NCBI GenBank assembly: GCA_027972325.1
Contig: JAPMOS010000006.1
Location: forward strand, 167,001 to 231,000
Source: Paratrimastix pyriformis
Taxonomy: Eukaryota > Preaxostyla > Paratrimastigidae
Direction of reading: 5' to 3'
Length of the DNA: 64,000 nt
This document shows positions 1 to 10,167 of the stretch, piece after piece. Positions within the stretch are counted from its first letter, which is position 1, and each line of letters begins with the position of its first letter. The notes beneath the pieces are model-generated. The model had not been told where the DNA came from and searched no databases. It saw nothing but the letters and a program-made list of their open reading frames with translations. A program made the position numbers and the translations under genes.

Positions 1-368
1 CCACGGTGGCGCTGAGGCTCGAGATGTGGAAACAGAGGACTGCGCAGCAGCAGCGGACCCAGAATGGAATTGTCTCGGGACACAGTGTACGCGGACCGGT
101 AAAGGCACTCGTCATGGTGGCGCCGAGGCCGCTGTCCGTGTTGGTGACCACAACGTCGTGACTGCCCGACGGGAGGACCGGGTCGGTGGTGCACTGCAGG
201 GAGGTGGCACCGGCTCCCACCACCAGGTTGGCGCAGGGCAGCCCGCCCACCGTCACTGTCACAGGGGCAGCCGCCTCTGGGCGGAAGTGGGTCCCCGTCA
301 GGGTCAGGGTCGCGCTGCTGCCGGGGTACGTCGTGGCGGGCGAGACGCCGGTCAGCGACGGGGCCGCC
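1..368 (-). other. Gene A module 2: IPT/TIG unit 1 and start of unit 2
   Basis: Exon 97-368 is a complete IPT unit 1 (TLTGTHFRPE, VGGLPCANLV, SLQCTTDPVL, GSHDVVVTNT). Exon 1-39 is the start of unit 2 (VSSLSATV), cut by the window edge. The intron between them is 40-96. Confidence 0.8.
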
Positions 369-3300
369 CTATCGGAGCACCACAAAACGGGCAACAGAGA
401 GAACATGCTGTGTTCGCAGGCGACAAGTTCAAGAAGAAGATGACTCGCGCCTTCGCGCCATGCGTTACAACACATTAACAGGGATGGTGCCAAGGGGGCA
501 GCGGTCATCATTTGTTCGAAACAGTGGGGAGGTTGTGGCAGGCGACACACCTCCGGACAGGTGGGCGGAGCGAGCGGAAGGTGGAGGCAGACAGACAGGC
601 CCCAAGCCAGCGTCCCGAACTCGGTGGCCGCGACCCCCTGCAGCATGCCACGTTGGGGGGTCAGCAGGTCGCTCTCGGTCAGCACGTGCTGATCGCCGGT
701 GGTCGTCAGGAAGAGCCCTCGAACACTGTTGTCCTGTGGTGGGTGAGAGAAGGAAGGACATCGGGAATGTGGGATGGCCGAATGGATCGGTACAGACACC
801 CGCCGCGAGGAGGCACCCATTGGTGGTGTAGACGAAGGTCGTGGTTTTGGCACAGGCCAACCAGGCGGCGGTGGCGCCCCCCGGGATGGGGATGTCCGTC
901 AGTGCCGTGAGTGGGGTGGCACTCGCGGTCCCCAGGCCCAGCTGCCTGCAACCCCGGATGGTGGCCGCACCCACCACCAGCCCAGCACAGAAAAACGAAA
1001 TAAGAGAGAGGCCTTGTCACTGTCGCAGACCCATAGTAATTCAATCCAGTCCCAGAGATGATGCCTAGTCCAAAGATCAAACAAATCGGGAGAAGGTTGG
1101 TGGCACCCGACCTTCCATCGAGCGGACTACCAGCGAATAGGGGGAGAAGTGGAGCGAAGCCACCCTCCGCCCCGTGCCCGGCAGTGAAACCCTCGTCAAG
1201 GTGTAGTGATCGGTCGTGATCCCGTCCCCGGTGGCACCGAAATACCCGCTGAATCGTTGAGATGATGTGAGCGCCTCCTGAGAAGGGCTGTCAACAAACA
1301 GACAGGCCGCACGTGGCCAGGGAGCCGTCGTCCAGGATGGCGGCAAGGTTGTACAATGAGCAGCCGATTGTGGTTGCCGTGCGGCCGCTGGGCAGGGTGA
1401 GCTTGGTGAAGGGAATGCCGGAGCTGGCGGTGGGGCCAAGGCCAACGCGTCCATTCAAATTCCATCCCTGCAAGAAGAGAGAATGCAGTGGATTTGCGAC
1501 AAGTCCAAGAAGCGGACCACGGGGGGCCACATCCAAAAGGGAGGAAGGGCACCGCAAGAAGTATAGGCACAATCCACGAGGGAAGCCATATCAAGCAGTG
1601 TCCACCAGGCCAACATACGCAAGCAGACAGCAGCGAACAAGGGATAGTCAACGGCAAAGGGCTCAGGGAAGAGTCCGTCAACATCCGAGACCGGAAATCA
1701 GGACGAGCTGTGTTAAGATGGATCGCCCATGGGGTCCACACTTGGTCGCCCCGAGACAGGATCCAGTAACTGCAGCGCAGGACAGTGTCAGAGATTGAGG
1801 TGGCCAGGGTTTTGGCAGCAGCCGGCTCATGGCATGATAGGAATGTGTCAGGAACCCAATGGAGCCCCTCAAATGGGACCAGCTCCACCGTCCAGCCCTC
1901 ACCGCCAGGTCGCGGGTCAGGGCCAGATAGCGGGCTGCTTTTCGCTCGTGCCGCAGAGAGAGAACATGCTGTGTATTTGCGCACTCACATTGTGCTCCGA
2001 AGCACAATCTATTTCAGTGTCTCCGAGCGCAGTACCAGGTCCGGGCGCTGCTGGGTGCCGGCACCCCCCAGTGCATTCAGGGGGACCATTCGGGAAACGG
2101 GAAGGTCAACGGACATCACCCAGTCACGGGCCAGATCAAGGAAGCTCGGGCGGCAGCAGGGGCGGCAGCAGGGGCGGCAGCAGGGGCGGCAGCAGGGGCG
2201 GCAGCAGGGGCGGCAGCAGGGGCGGCAGCAGGGGCGGCAGCAGGGGCGGCAGCAGGGGCGGCAGCAGGAGCGGGGGGCAGTGACATGGGCGCGAGGGGCG
2301 GGAGCAGGCGGACAGCTGGATCAGCTGGGGCAGGAACAGGAACAGGAACAGGAACAGAACAGGAACAGGAACAGGAACAGGAACAGGAACAGGAACAGGA
2401 ACAGGGGCCGGGGTAGGGGCTTTGGCTGCGGCCACAGCAGCAGCAGCGGAAGTAGCAAGGATAGGAGCAGGAGCAGGGGCAGGGGCAGGGGGCAGGGGCA
2501 GGGGCAGGGGCAGCCGCGACAACAGCAGCGGCCTTGGCAAAGCGGATGCCCCGTTTGACGGGGGCCAGAGAGCGGGATTTCTCCACCTTGTCCCGGATCG
2601 CACCGGCAACCAGAGTCAAGACGCGATTGTGACGCCATGTGTATCGACCCCGAGTGCTTTCCCCAGAAACTCAAGACGTGAAAGATCCCACAATGCGCTT
2701 TCCCACGCAGTGCGCAACGATCGTCCACCGTTTCCCGCCATCGGGTCAGGTTCAGAGGAGGAGACAGTGTCAAGGGTGGCATTCAGATAGAACTTGACAA
2801 GGACCGGGGACACGCACACATCGGCTCGAGGCGGGGATGGAGACGGACCGCCCCGAAAACGTCGCCATTGTCCATCAGCAGAGCAGTGGCGGAGTCCTGA
2901 AAGGGGCAAACCGAGCAACTTGTATGAGAGTCGGACGCGTTCGCGGGGGTGAGGAGGGGAGGGCAAAAAGCGACCATGGCGCACACTTGGACGACCGTCC
3001 GGCCGGCGGGCAGCCAGGGAGCGAGCGACAGCGGCGTGGTCTGGGTTGCCCCCAGCACCGCCCCGAACTAGACCAACCCCATCCACGGTGCACGCGTAAG
3101 AACGGCAGAGAATGAGAGGTACACCGGGCAAGCGAGGGCAATGGCGACCAAGGGGCAGGGGGCGAACAGAACTTCCCCATAGGTCGAAGACCCACACCCA
3201 TACAGCGAGCCTGCGTTCGGGATGAGGAGGATGTGGTGGAAAAGTCGAGTCGAAGAGAAAGAACCTCCTCCAGACCGTCCGTCATGTGAAGGATCGTGTC

Positions 3301-6300
3301 TAATCCGCTCCCGGTCACTGCCTTCAGCGCCTTCCCAGGGGGCAATGTCACTTCGGTCCAAGGGGAATTCGTTGTGGTGCCCACGCAGAGGGATCCTCCG
3401 TAATTGTCACCCTGTGGTCAGTGAGACCATGCAGTGCGTTTGCGACACGCGTGAGAGGCCCGCCTCAATCGAAACGCACGGCAGACCGCAGCAAAGAGGC
3501 GGCCATCGTCACAATGAAGAAAAGATCGGGCATAGCTCGGGTGTGTGAACAGATGGGCGATGCGGCAGCCCCCAGGGAGCGCGATCTCGCGAAAACCCGT
3601 CGCAGTGGACGTGTCGCCCATCTGAGTGTCGTCGAGGGTTCAAAAACGCAATGAACTGTGGCAACGGACCCAAAACATCGTGTTCTGCCCGCTGGCCCAG
3701 AGAGCATCGCCCCCTGCAAAACAAACAAAAAAAGAGTTTTATGATTCCATCGTTGTTCTTCTTGAGCCAGGAACCTTTGTGCGGTTTGATCACATGAGGT
3801 CCCATCCGTCAACATGAGGTCCCGGCCCGTGTGAAAAAAGCTGTGCTCAGGGGGAACCGCATCCCGCCCGGTGGATCGCCCGTTTCTCCTTGGTGTTGCC
3901 GAGGCTGCAACAGGTGTCGACAATATGGCGGCGTGGGCCGCCGTCTGGTTTTCGGTCTGGTTTTTGTGCCTTTCCCATCCGAATGGAGAACGCAGACTGG
4001 CGTAGCTGAACAAGACGCCGGTCGGGGGCGACTGCGCACCGGCAGCGGTCTCGGTGACGAAGACCTCGTAGGTGATGCTGGCAGCGCTGGGCTGGGCGGG
4101 CACCACGAACCGGAGGGACGACGCCGCCGAGAGGAAGGTCGTGGCCAGCAAGGCCCCTCCGGTCCCCAGCTGCACCCTGGAATAACACCAACACAGGAGC
4201 CCCGGAGAGGAGCAGTGGGCAACAGAAACAGAGGAAAAGGCCGCCAATTACCGCGCGCCCACGTCACTTCAGGATGCGGACCGGCAGGTAGCCGTGAAGC
4301 CGCACCCGGCCACAGTGATGACCTCGCCGGGCCTGCCCACGGCGGCGCTGAGGCTCGACACGCCGAAACAAACAACTGCGCGCCACCATGGAGAACACGC
4401 CAATGAATCCCGCGGCTGGGTCGTGTCCCTGTCGATTCTCATCTGCATAGCGTGTGGCGGACCGGTGAAGGCATTTGTCAGGGTAGCGCCGAGGCCAATG
4501 TCCGTGTTGGTGACCACAACGTCGTGGCTGCCCAGCGGGAGGGCCGGGTCGATGGTGCACTGCAGGGAGGTGGCACCGGCTCCCACCACCAGGTTGGCGC
4601 AGGGCAGCCCGCCCACCGTCACCGTCACAGGGGCGGCCGCCTCGGGGCGGAAGTGGGTCCCCGTCAGGGTCAGGGTCGCGCTGCTGCCGGGGTACGTCGT
4701 GGCGGGCGAGACGCCGGTCAGCGACGGGGCCGCCCTATCGATGAAGAGAAATCAGCACAGGGGAGAAATCAGCACAGGGGAGAAATCAGCACAGGGGAGA
4801 AATCAGCACAGGGGAGAAATCAGCACAGGGGAGAAATCAGCACAGAGGAGAAATCAGCACAGGGGAGAAATCAGCACAGAGGAGAAATCAGCACAGGGGA
4901 ACAGCCCAACTCCGCCTGAATGTTCCAGAGCGGATATCCCGCCCTTGGGTTGAGCGCCTGGGGTGGGAGTTTGGTTTCGGGCAGACGGACAGGCCCCAAG
5001 CCAGCGTCCCTGAGCCAGAGGGTGCGACCCCCTGCAGCTTGCCACGTTGCGGGGTCAGGATGTCGCTCTCGGTCAGCGTCCACCGATCGCCGGGGGTCGT
5101 CAGGAAGAGCTGGCCGGTATTATCCCACTGTGCGTGCCGTGCGTGTTTGCGAACGGGGACTTGAAAGAGGGAAGCACGACAGGGGCTGGTGGAACTTGAA
5201 CCAAAAACGGTATCATCCCACTGTGCGTGCCGTGCGTGTTTGCGAACAGGCAAAGGAATTGTGCTTGAAAGAGGGAAGCACGACAGGGGCTGGTGGACTT
5301 GAACCAAAAACGGAATCTGCCAGCCGCCGGGGCGAAACACAGCCGGTGCATTGGCCGCGGGGGGAGGGGGTCGGGGGGAGAATGGGGGAACGGACACCCG
5401 CCATGAGGAGGCGCCCGGCGGTGGTGTAGACGAAGGTGGTGAAGTCCCCCGGGGCGAACCAGGCGGTGGTGGCCCCAGTCGGAAGGGGGATGTCCGTCAG
5501 CACTCTGAGGGGGTTCGTGCTCGGGCTCGTGGTCCCGAAGCCGAGCTCGCTATCAAACCGGGGCGGAGTGGTGGAAAATGAGGGCACCGTCACCTACCAC
5601 GACACGAGGTTGGCGCGCAAGTCTTCCCCGAGGCTCAGAGCCCATGCTCCGGGATTGGTGTGGAACAGAGGACGATAAGACAGACCCGAAATCATTGCAC
5701 CCCAGCCCCGAGAGGGTGCCTGCACCGAAGAGAAGCGCCAAGGGTCAGTTTCGATCAGAAGCACGGTGTTCGGATGGGGTGGATGGTGATGGTGATGGTG
5801 ATGGTGATGGCGATGGTGATGGCGATGGCGATGGTGATGGTGATGGTGATGGTGATGGGATGGGGGTGGGGAAAATCAATGAGTGACACGGTCGGAAGGG
5901 GAAGGGAGGATGGCTGGCTGGCTGGGGCACCGACCGTCGGTCGAGCAGACGAAGAACGTATCGCCGGAATGCTTGATGGAGGCTGCCCTCCGCCCCGCGC
6001 CTGGCAGGGCAACCGTCGCCAAGGTGAAGCGATCGGTGGTGCTCCCATCGCCAAGATACGGCGAACTGCCAGGAGGAGGGTCAGCAAAGTGACGATGCAA
6101 CCTCGTGGAGAAACAGACTAGCCGCAGGTGGCCAGAGAGCCGTCGTCCAAGATGGCGGCAAGGTCCTCCCAGGCGCATGAGATCGCGGTTGCTGTGCGGC
6201 CCGTGGGCAGGGCGATCTGGGTGAAGGCGGCGGCGCCGGGGGTGGAGGTGCCGAGACCAAGGCGCCCACCCGCATTCGTGCCCTGCCAGGAGAGGATGTC

Positions 6301-7433
6301 AAGGGTGTGAGGCCAAGGCCCAGGCACAGTCTCCCAGAATGGGGGGATGCTGCAGACCGCCCCATAGAGGTCGCCGTTGTCCAGCAGCAGAACAGTGGCG
6401 TCGTGCTGAACGGTGGGGAATGGGGGAGGGGGGGAGGGAGGGAGGGAGGGGAGGGAGGGAGGGGAGGGGAGGGGAGGGGAGGGGAGGGGGGGGACTGTGA
6501 GCCAGACGTAGCCGGGGGGTGCGAGGGGGGGGGGCGACCATGGCGCACACTTGGGCGACCGTCCGGCCGGCGGGCAGCCCGGGCGCGATCAACGTCGGCG
6601 TTGTGGTCTGAGGCGACCCCAGGATTGTCCCGAACTGGAAACACAAACACACAAACGTGGAAATGACCGGGTGCATATGAGGGGATGATGAGGAACCCAA
6701 ATGCAGCAGCTTTCGGCGGCCCACAGGATGATTACCCCGGCAGCAGCAGCGGAATGTGATTCGACACACAGCATGGAACTCAGGGATGCAGGCGCTTCGG
6801 GAAAGGGAGGCGAACAGAACTTCCCCGCACCCGTACAGCGAACCTGCACGCGGCCAACCGAAAAAGGTGATGTTGGTGGGAAAGGGTCACAGCCACACCA
6901 GACCATCGGTCATGAGGAGGATCGTGAAAAACTGGATGCCCGGGGAAACTGCCTTCAAGGCTTTCCCGGCGGGCAAGGTCACTTCCGTGAAAGGAAGGCA
7001 GAGCGAGCCTCCACGATTGTCGCCCTGTGACCGTGAGTGATGAGGATGGCATCGAACACAGACCGCAGCAAAGAGGCGCCCATCTTCGCAAAGTAAAAAA
7101 GAACGGGGAACAGAACAAATAGGGTTCGCAAACACTTGGGCGATGCGGCAACCCATGGGGAGCGCGATCTCACGAAAAGTCGATGTAGTCGCCGCGGTGG
7201 TGTCGCCCATCTGGCAGGAAAGAAGATATGGTTTTCGAACAAATGAAGTCACGGACCCAAAAACGGGTGTTCAGTCCGCTGGCCCAGAGAGCATCGCTTC
7301 CTGAACACAATAAGGTTGAGATCAGGAGCCCCAAAGAAAACAAACCGAGGCCGCGAACCGGTACTCCAAAAAGAGCAAGACATAGAACCCCAAATCCACA
7401 TAAACACTTCAAAAACGCCACAAAAACGACCAT
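1..7433 (-). CDS. Gene A: giant RCC1-propeller/IPT surface protein (5' part, runs off left edge)
   Basis: Multi-exon gene read right to left. It opens with a signal-peptide exon, then a complete module (RCC1-like propeller plus three IPT/TIG-type units), then a second propeller and the start of its IPT set, which is cut by the window edge. I built the exons by aligning repeated modules; they join in frame and are bounded by GTCTGT/GTCCGT-type donors and AG acceptors. The start is the ATG at 7,433-7,431 because it opens an 88-base exon encoding a hydrophobic leader of the same length and phase as in gene B. RCC1-like propellers and IPT folds are binding modules; an extracellular adhesion or recognition role is inferred from the leader and from paralogue B, which has a membrane helix. 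Ligand unknown. Gene A starts 251 bases downstream of the kinesin stop on the same strand. Confidence 0.85.
393..474 (+). repeat. Dispersed short repeat R1, full copy (gene A intron)
   Basis: About 80 bases beginning AGAGAGAACATGCTGTG and ending in the self-complementary stretch CGCGCCTTCGCGCCATGCG. A near-identical copy lies at 11,716-11,800 and a shorter one at 27,101-27,155. It sits in the intron between the propeller and IPT unit 1 of gene A module 2. Function unknown. Confidence 0.65.
1590..1705 (+). repeat. Dispersed repeat R2, copy 1 (gene A intron)
   Basis: About 115 bases starting GTGTCCACCAGGCCAACATA and ending near GGAAATCAGGA. It recurs inverted at 18,025-18,117 and direct at 57,673-57,775, each time in an intron of a different paralogue. 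I recognise no promoter boxes or coding capacity. A short non-autonomous interspersed element is possible. Confidence 0.65.
2149..2519. repeat. Three adjacent simple-repeat arrays in a gene A intron
   Basis: About ten 12-base GGCGGCAGCAGG units (2,150-2,270), then an AGGAAC hexamer array (2,329-2,405), then AGGGGC-type repeats (2,465-2,515). On the gene's sense strand (minus) the runs are C/T-rich. They lie in the intron between the exons for the DNGDVF and NGRVGLG strands. The long open frames here are repeat artefacts. Confidence 0.85.
3998..4734 (-). other. Gene A module 1: three IPT/TIG-type units
   Basis: Exons 4,463-4,734 (unit 1: TLTGTHFRPE, VGGLPCANLV, SLQCTIDPAL, GSHDVVVTNT), 4,283-4,375 (unit 2: VSSLSAAVGR, VAGCGFTATC) and 3,998-4,176 (unit 3: QLGTGGALLA, FVVPAQPSAA, TYEVFVTETA). 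IPT/TIG domains are Ig-like beta-sandwiches; the GxxF/VGGxxC/LxCTT sequence is typical of the family. The last exon ends in phase 1, and the next exon opens module 2. Confidence 0.8.
4746..4902. repeat. 17-base minisatellite in a gene A intron
   Basis: About nine near-identical units of AATCAGCACAGGGGAGA, with two units carrying a G-to-A change. The array begins just upstream (in gene A's direction) of the acceptor for IPT unit 1 at 4,734. Units are head to tail with no unique spacers, so it is not a CRISPR array. Confidence 0.9.
5124..5320. repeat. Tandem duplication of about 90-105 bases in a gene A intron
   Basis: The block CCCACTGTGCGTGCCGTGCG ... GGGGCTGGTGGA...TTGAACCAAAAACGG occurs twice in a row. 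The second copy has a small insertion (AGGCAAAGGAATTGTGC). It lies in the intron between the last two propeller exons of gene A module 1. Confidence 0.85.
5779..5862. repeat. GGTGAT/GGCGAT hexamer array (gene A intron)
   Basis: About fourteen hexamers, within the intron between the fifth- and sixth-blade exons of gene A module 1. On the sense strand it reads ATCACC, which is G-free. Confidence 0.85.
6421..6491. repeat. GGGAGG purine tract (gene A intron)
   Basis: Nearly pure G/A on the plus strand, so C/T on the sense strand. It lies in the intron beside the exon for the VLLLDNGDLY-type strand of module 1. Confidence 0.85.
7346..7433 (-). other. Gene A exon 1: signal peptide
   Basis: 88-base exon: Met, a hydrophobic stretch (VVFVAF...LCLALFGVPV) and a small-residue end, followed by a GTTTGT donor in phase 1. 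The next exon begins with the propeller's first strand (SDALWASG). Genes B (16,886) and C (41,139) start the same way, which supports this start. An N-terminal secretion signal is inferred from composition. Confidence 0.75.
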
Positions 7434-7684
7434 AAATCAGAACCCGGCGAGCATATAGTGAACGGGTGCGAACCCCGACATGCCGGATTTTTTGAACAGC
7501 AGGCCGTTGGTATCTGGTGAGACTTCAACGCACCAAAGGGAAAGCCATCGGCCTCCCCCCCTCCTCCCCCTCCCCCTCCTCCCCCTCCTCCCTCCCCCCC
7601 CCCACCCACCCAGGCGTTGCTATCTCGAGAGATCTTCACCGTCCCCCCGATATGCCTCTCCCGAGCCAACAAAAAAACGCGGCT
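7434..7684. other. Intergenic: kinesin stop to gene A start
   Basis: 251 bases between two same-strand genes. It holds a CCCTCC run (about 7,555-7,610) and no gene. The gene A promoter and the kinesin 3' end must both lie here; I recognise no TATA box or poly(A) signal. Confidence 0.6.
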
Positions 7685-10167
7685 TTAATCCCTGGAGGGG
7701 GTCAGTTCGGGCTGAGGCGGGGCGGGCGAGGGCGGTCTTCGCGAGGCCGCCGAAGGGGGCCGGTTCCGCACGGCCCGGTTCTGGACGGAGCGCACCCGGC
7801 TGGCGAAGCCCAGGGTGCTGAGGGTCTCCGAGACGTTGGGCTGGGTGGGGGTGATGTTGGCGAAGAGCAGTGTCTTGGAGCTCCCGCCCAGAGTTTCCTG
7901 CGGGGGTTGAGTTGTCGTGGGGTGACGGAGTGACGGGAGATGATGACGATGATTGCTGATGATTAGATGATTAGATGATGGTGATGATTAGATGATTAGA
8001 TGATGATGATGATGGATAATGATGATGATGATGAAGAATCAATATTGAAATATTGAGGCGAGCGTCCCGCTCGGGGGAGTGGTTGGGGAGGTGCAGGCAC
8101 ACGAGGCGGCGAACCTGGAGCAAAAACGTGAGTTTGGTGTTGCGGTAGGGCACGTGGGGGTCGGCGTTGCACAGGGCCCCGATGACGTCCCCCAGGCCGG
8201 AGAGGCTCTTGTTGATGGCCTGGGCCTCCTTGAACCGCTCGCCCTGCGCGTTGCGGCCACATGGGGTGGGGGTGGGGGTGGGGGGGGGGCGTCAGAATAG
8301 GATTCGCCAGTTCGCAGAGACGCGACATCGTGAACGTGTCCATCCATGCCCACCACACCCACACCCACGCACACAATCAGCACAACAAGGCACCCCTGTC
8401 CAGGGGATGTCCGGCCCTCCGGCACACAGACGGTGGAGTGTGACTTGGAGATGCGCTCCGAGCCGGCCAGGTCGACGAAGGTCACCCGGGACTGGGCCGT
8501 GGCCGTGGCCAGGGTCAGCGTGAAGATGGTGTGCGACCGGCTGCTGTGGGCGTTCAGCGAGGTCGGGGCCACGTGGCGCCGGGCCGTGCCAAGGTGCAGC
8601 AGCTTGAGCACCTCGCTGGGCGTCTGGACGGGGTGTGTCGTGACGCCCTGCACGAAGGGCACCCCGCTGTCATGTGGTGCGATGTGGTGGGTGGGGAGGT
8701 GGGATGGGGAAGGGAGGGGATAACGCGGGGGGGGGGGGGGTGGATGAGACATGAACGTATGTGACAAAGAGGGGTCATCACTCCCCCCCCCCACACACAC
8801 ACACACAGACTCGGGCCCCAGGCGCAGGGTCAGCTTGCCCTCGCCCGACGCGGCCCCCGTGGGGACCAGCAGGTCGTTGAGGGCGTCCAGGTAGAGCTCC
8901 AGCATGGTGCACGAGAGGGAAACCTCGCCCCGGGCGATGCTCCGCGAAAGGCCTGTCGAAACCACAGGGAGATGGAGATGAGATTTTGTTAGGTACCGAA
9001 AGGTTGGGGGTTCAATTCCCTCAGGGGTCAACCATTTTTGTTTTCTTTTCTAGGGCGGTGGCGACAGACGGGCGAGACCCTCGTTGGGCCCGGGGGACTC
9101 GGGGCCCCCCGGGGCGGCCTCGGCCAGCAGGCGGAAGAGCTCACGCATGGCCCGGGGCAACACGCCGGGGTTGGCCTCGTCCCCCAGGATGGTGAAGGTC
9201 TTCCCCGAACCTGGCCAGGCCGATGGCGGGGTGAGTGGGAGAGGAGGGCGGTGGGTTAAAGGGCTGTGTCTGGGCAGGGGGTCACACGTGTTGAGGGGGT
9301 TGGGTTGAGTATCGGCATGACCAAGATCAGCACCATCCTCATCCACACCCAACCATCGCCATTCATCATCACCCTCACCATCACCTCATCCACACCATCA
9401 TCCACAACAACAACATCAACATCATCACCGCGGGGCGGGCAATTTGCCACCGACCGGTCTGGCCGTAGGCGAAGATGCACACGTTGTACCCGTCGATGGC
9501 GCTCTGCATGAGCGGCTGCACCTCGCCGAAGACCACATCCTGGCTGGCCGCCGGGGGCAGCACGCTGGGAGGGGGGTGGGCGGGTATGGGGGGATGGGAT
9601 GGGAGGCAGGGGGTTGGGCGGCTCAGATCGGCCATCACTTCACTCGACTCCCTCCGTCACCCGCCCTCCCAACATACGGGGTCATTGTGCGCGATCAAAT
9701 GAGGCAGGGCGGGGGCAGGGCAGGGATCGTGCAGGGGGCGAACCAGTAAAACTCGAAGGAGCGCGCGCCGGCCCCGAGGGTGGTCACCGTCACGGTACCG
9801 TCCCCGCACTCCACGGGCACAGGCTGCTGCAACGCGGTGGTGGTGGTGGTGGTGGTGGTGGTGGTGGTGGTGGTGGGTGCGGTAGGAAAGGAGGAGGATG
9901 GTGCTGAGTGCAACAGGAACTGGAACAGTCCCCACACCAGCCGTTGGTGGTTGGTGGTGCTGGCGGCGGTCGCCTGTCTGGTGGCTGGGGCGTATGGGCA
10001 TGGGAACGGACGCCCTGCGGGTCCGAGGGCAGCAGGGGCCGGCACCTGACGATGACCCTGATGTTGCCCTTGAGGTCCTCGATGGCGTTGTGGGCCCGGC
10101 GCCGCTCGAGTTGGGCCTGCCGCAGCTGGGCCATGAGCCGCTCCAGGTGGTGCTGGCACTCGTCCGC
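7685..10167 (-). other. Kinesin motor domain (C-terminal)
   Basis: Exons 10,012-10,167 (neck and first strand, [15 protein letters not shown]), 9,744 to about 9,827 ([13 protein letters not shown]), 9,455 to about 9,570 ([20 protein letters not shown]), 9,070-9,210, 8,811-8,952 ([12 protein letters not shown]), 8,432-8,666, 8,115-8,243 ([26 protein letters not shown]) and 7,685-7,897 ([20 protein letters not shown]). Nucleotide motifs are intact: the P-loop GQTGSGKT is split by the intron 9,211-9,454, switch I is NAHSSRSH and switch II is DLAGSE. The domain looks catalytically competent. Confidence 0.9.

Larger units (their letters stand above)
597..3713 (-). other. Gene A module 2: RCC1-like propeller
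   Basis: Same exon order as module 1: 3,670-3,713 (GDALWASGQN), about 3,480-3,621 (MGDTSTATGF), 3,285-3,415 (YGGSLCVGTT), 3,170-3,215 (GSLYGCGSST), 2,980-3,075 (GAVLGATQTT), 2,845-2,900 (ALLMDNGDVF), 1,310-1,470 (NGRVGLGPTA), 1,115-1,245 (TGDGITTDHY), 1,024-1,065 (ISGTGLNYYG), 800-950 (QLGLGTASAT) and 597-740 (LFLTTTGDQH, ending LAWGL). One intron (about 1,470-2,840) is enlarged by simple and dispersed repeats. Confidence 0.78.
4991..7300 (-). other. Gene A module 1: seven-bladed RCC1-like propeller
   Basis: Eleven exons. Among them are 7,257-7,300 (SDALWASG), 7,064-7,210 (MGDTTAATTS... with CRIAQVF), 6,904-7,024 (GDNRGGSLCL), then exons near 6,540-6,640 (GTILGSPQTT), 6,120-6,290 (GGRLGLGTST), 5,940-6,070 (YLGDGSTTDR), 5,660-5,715 (SGLGCNDFGS), 5,415-5,560 (ELGFGTTSPS) and 4,991-5,125 (LFLTTPGDRW, ending LAWGL). 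Each blade repeats the RCC1 pattern of a glycine-rich loop, a small-residue LG turn and a strand ending in PxG. Blade 2 lacks about six residues (GTTTDA in other copies) in frame. Confidence 0.8.

Noticed and set aside
4746-4902. Regular short repeats resembling a CRISPR array
   Set aside because: Units are 17 bases, directly abutting, with no unique spacers, and lie in a eukaryotic intron: a minisatellite. The same applies to 50,290-50,452 and 54,475-54,616.
4294-4953. Plus-strand open frame across the gene A IPT exons
   Set aside because: It is the antisense shadow of IPT unit 1 plus the minisatellite; the minus strand carries the domain motifs and splice signals.
8985-9035. Another tRNA-like B box (GGTTCAATTCCC) in a kinesin intron
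   Set aside because: No A box at suitable spacing upstream; a chance match or a short relic.
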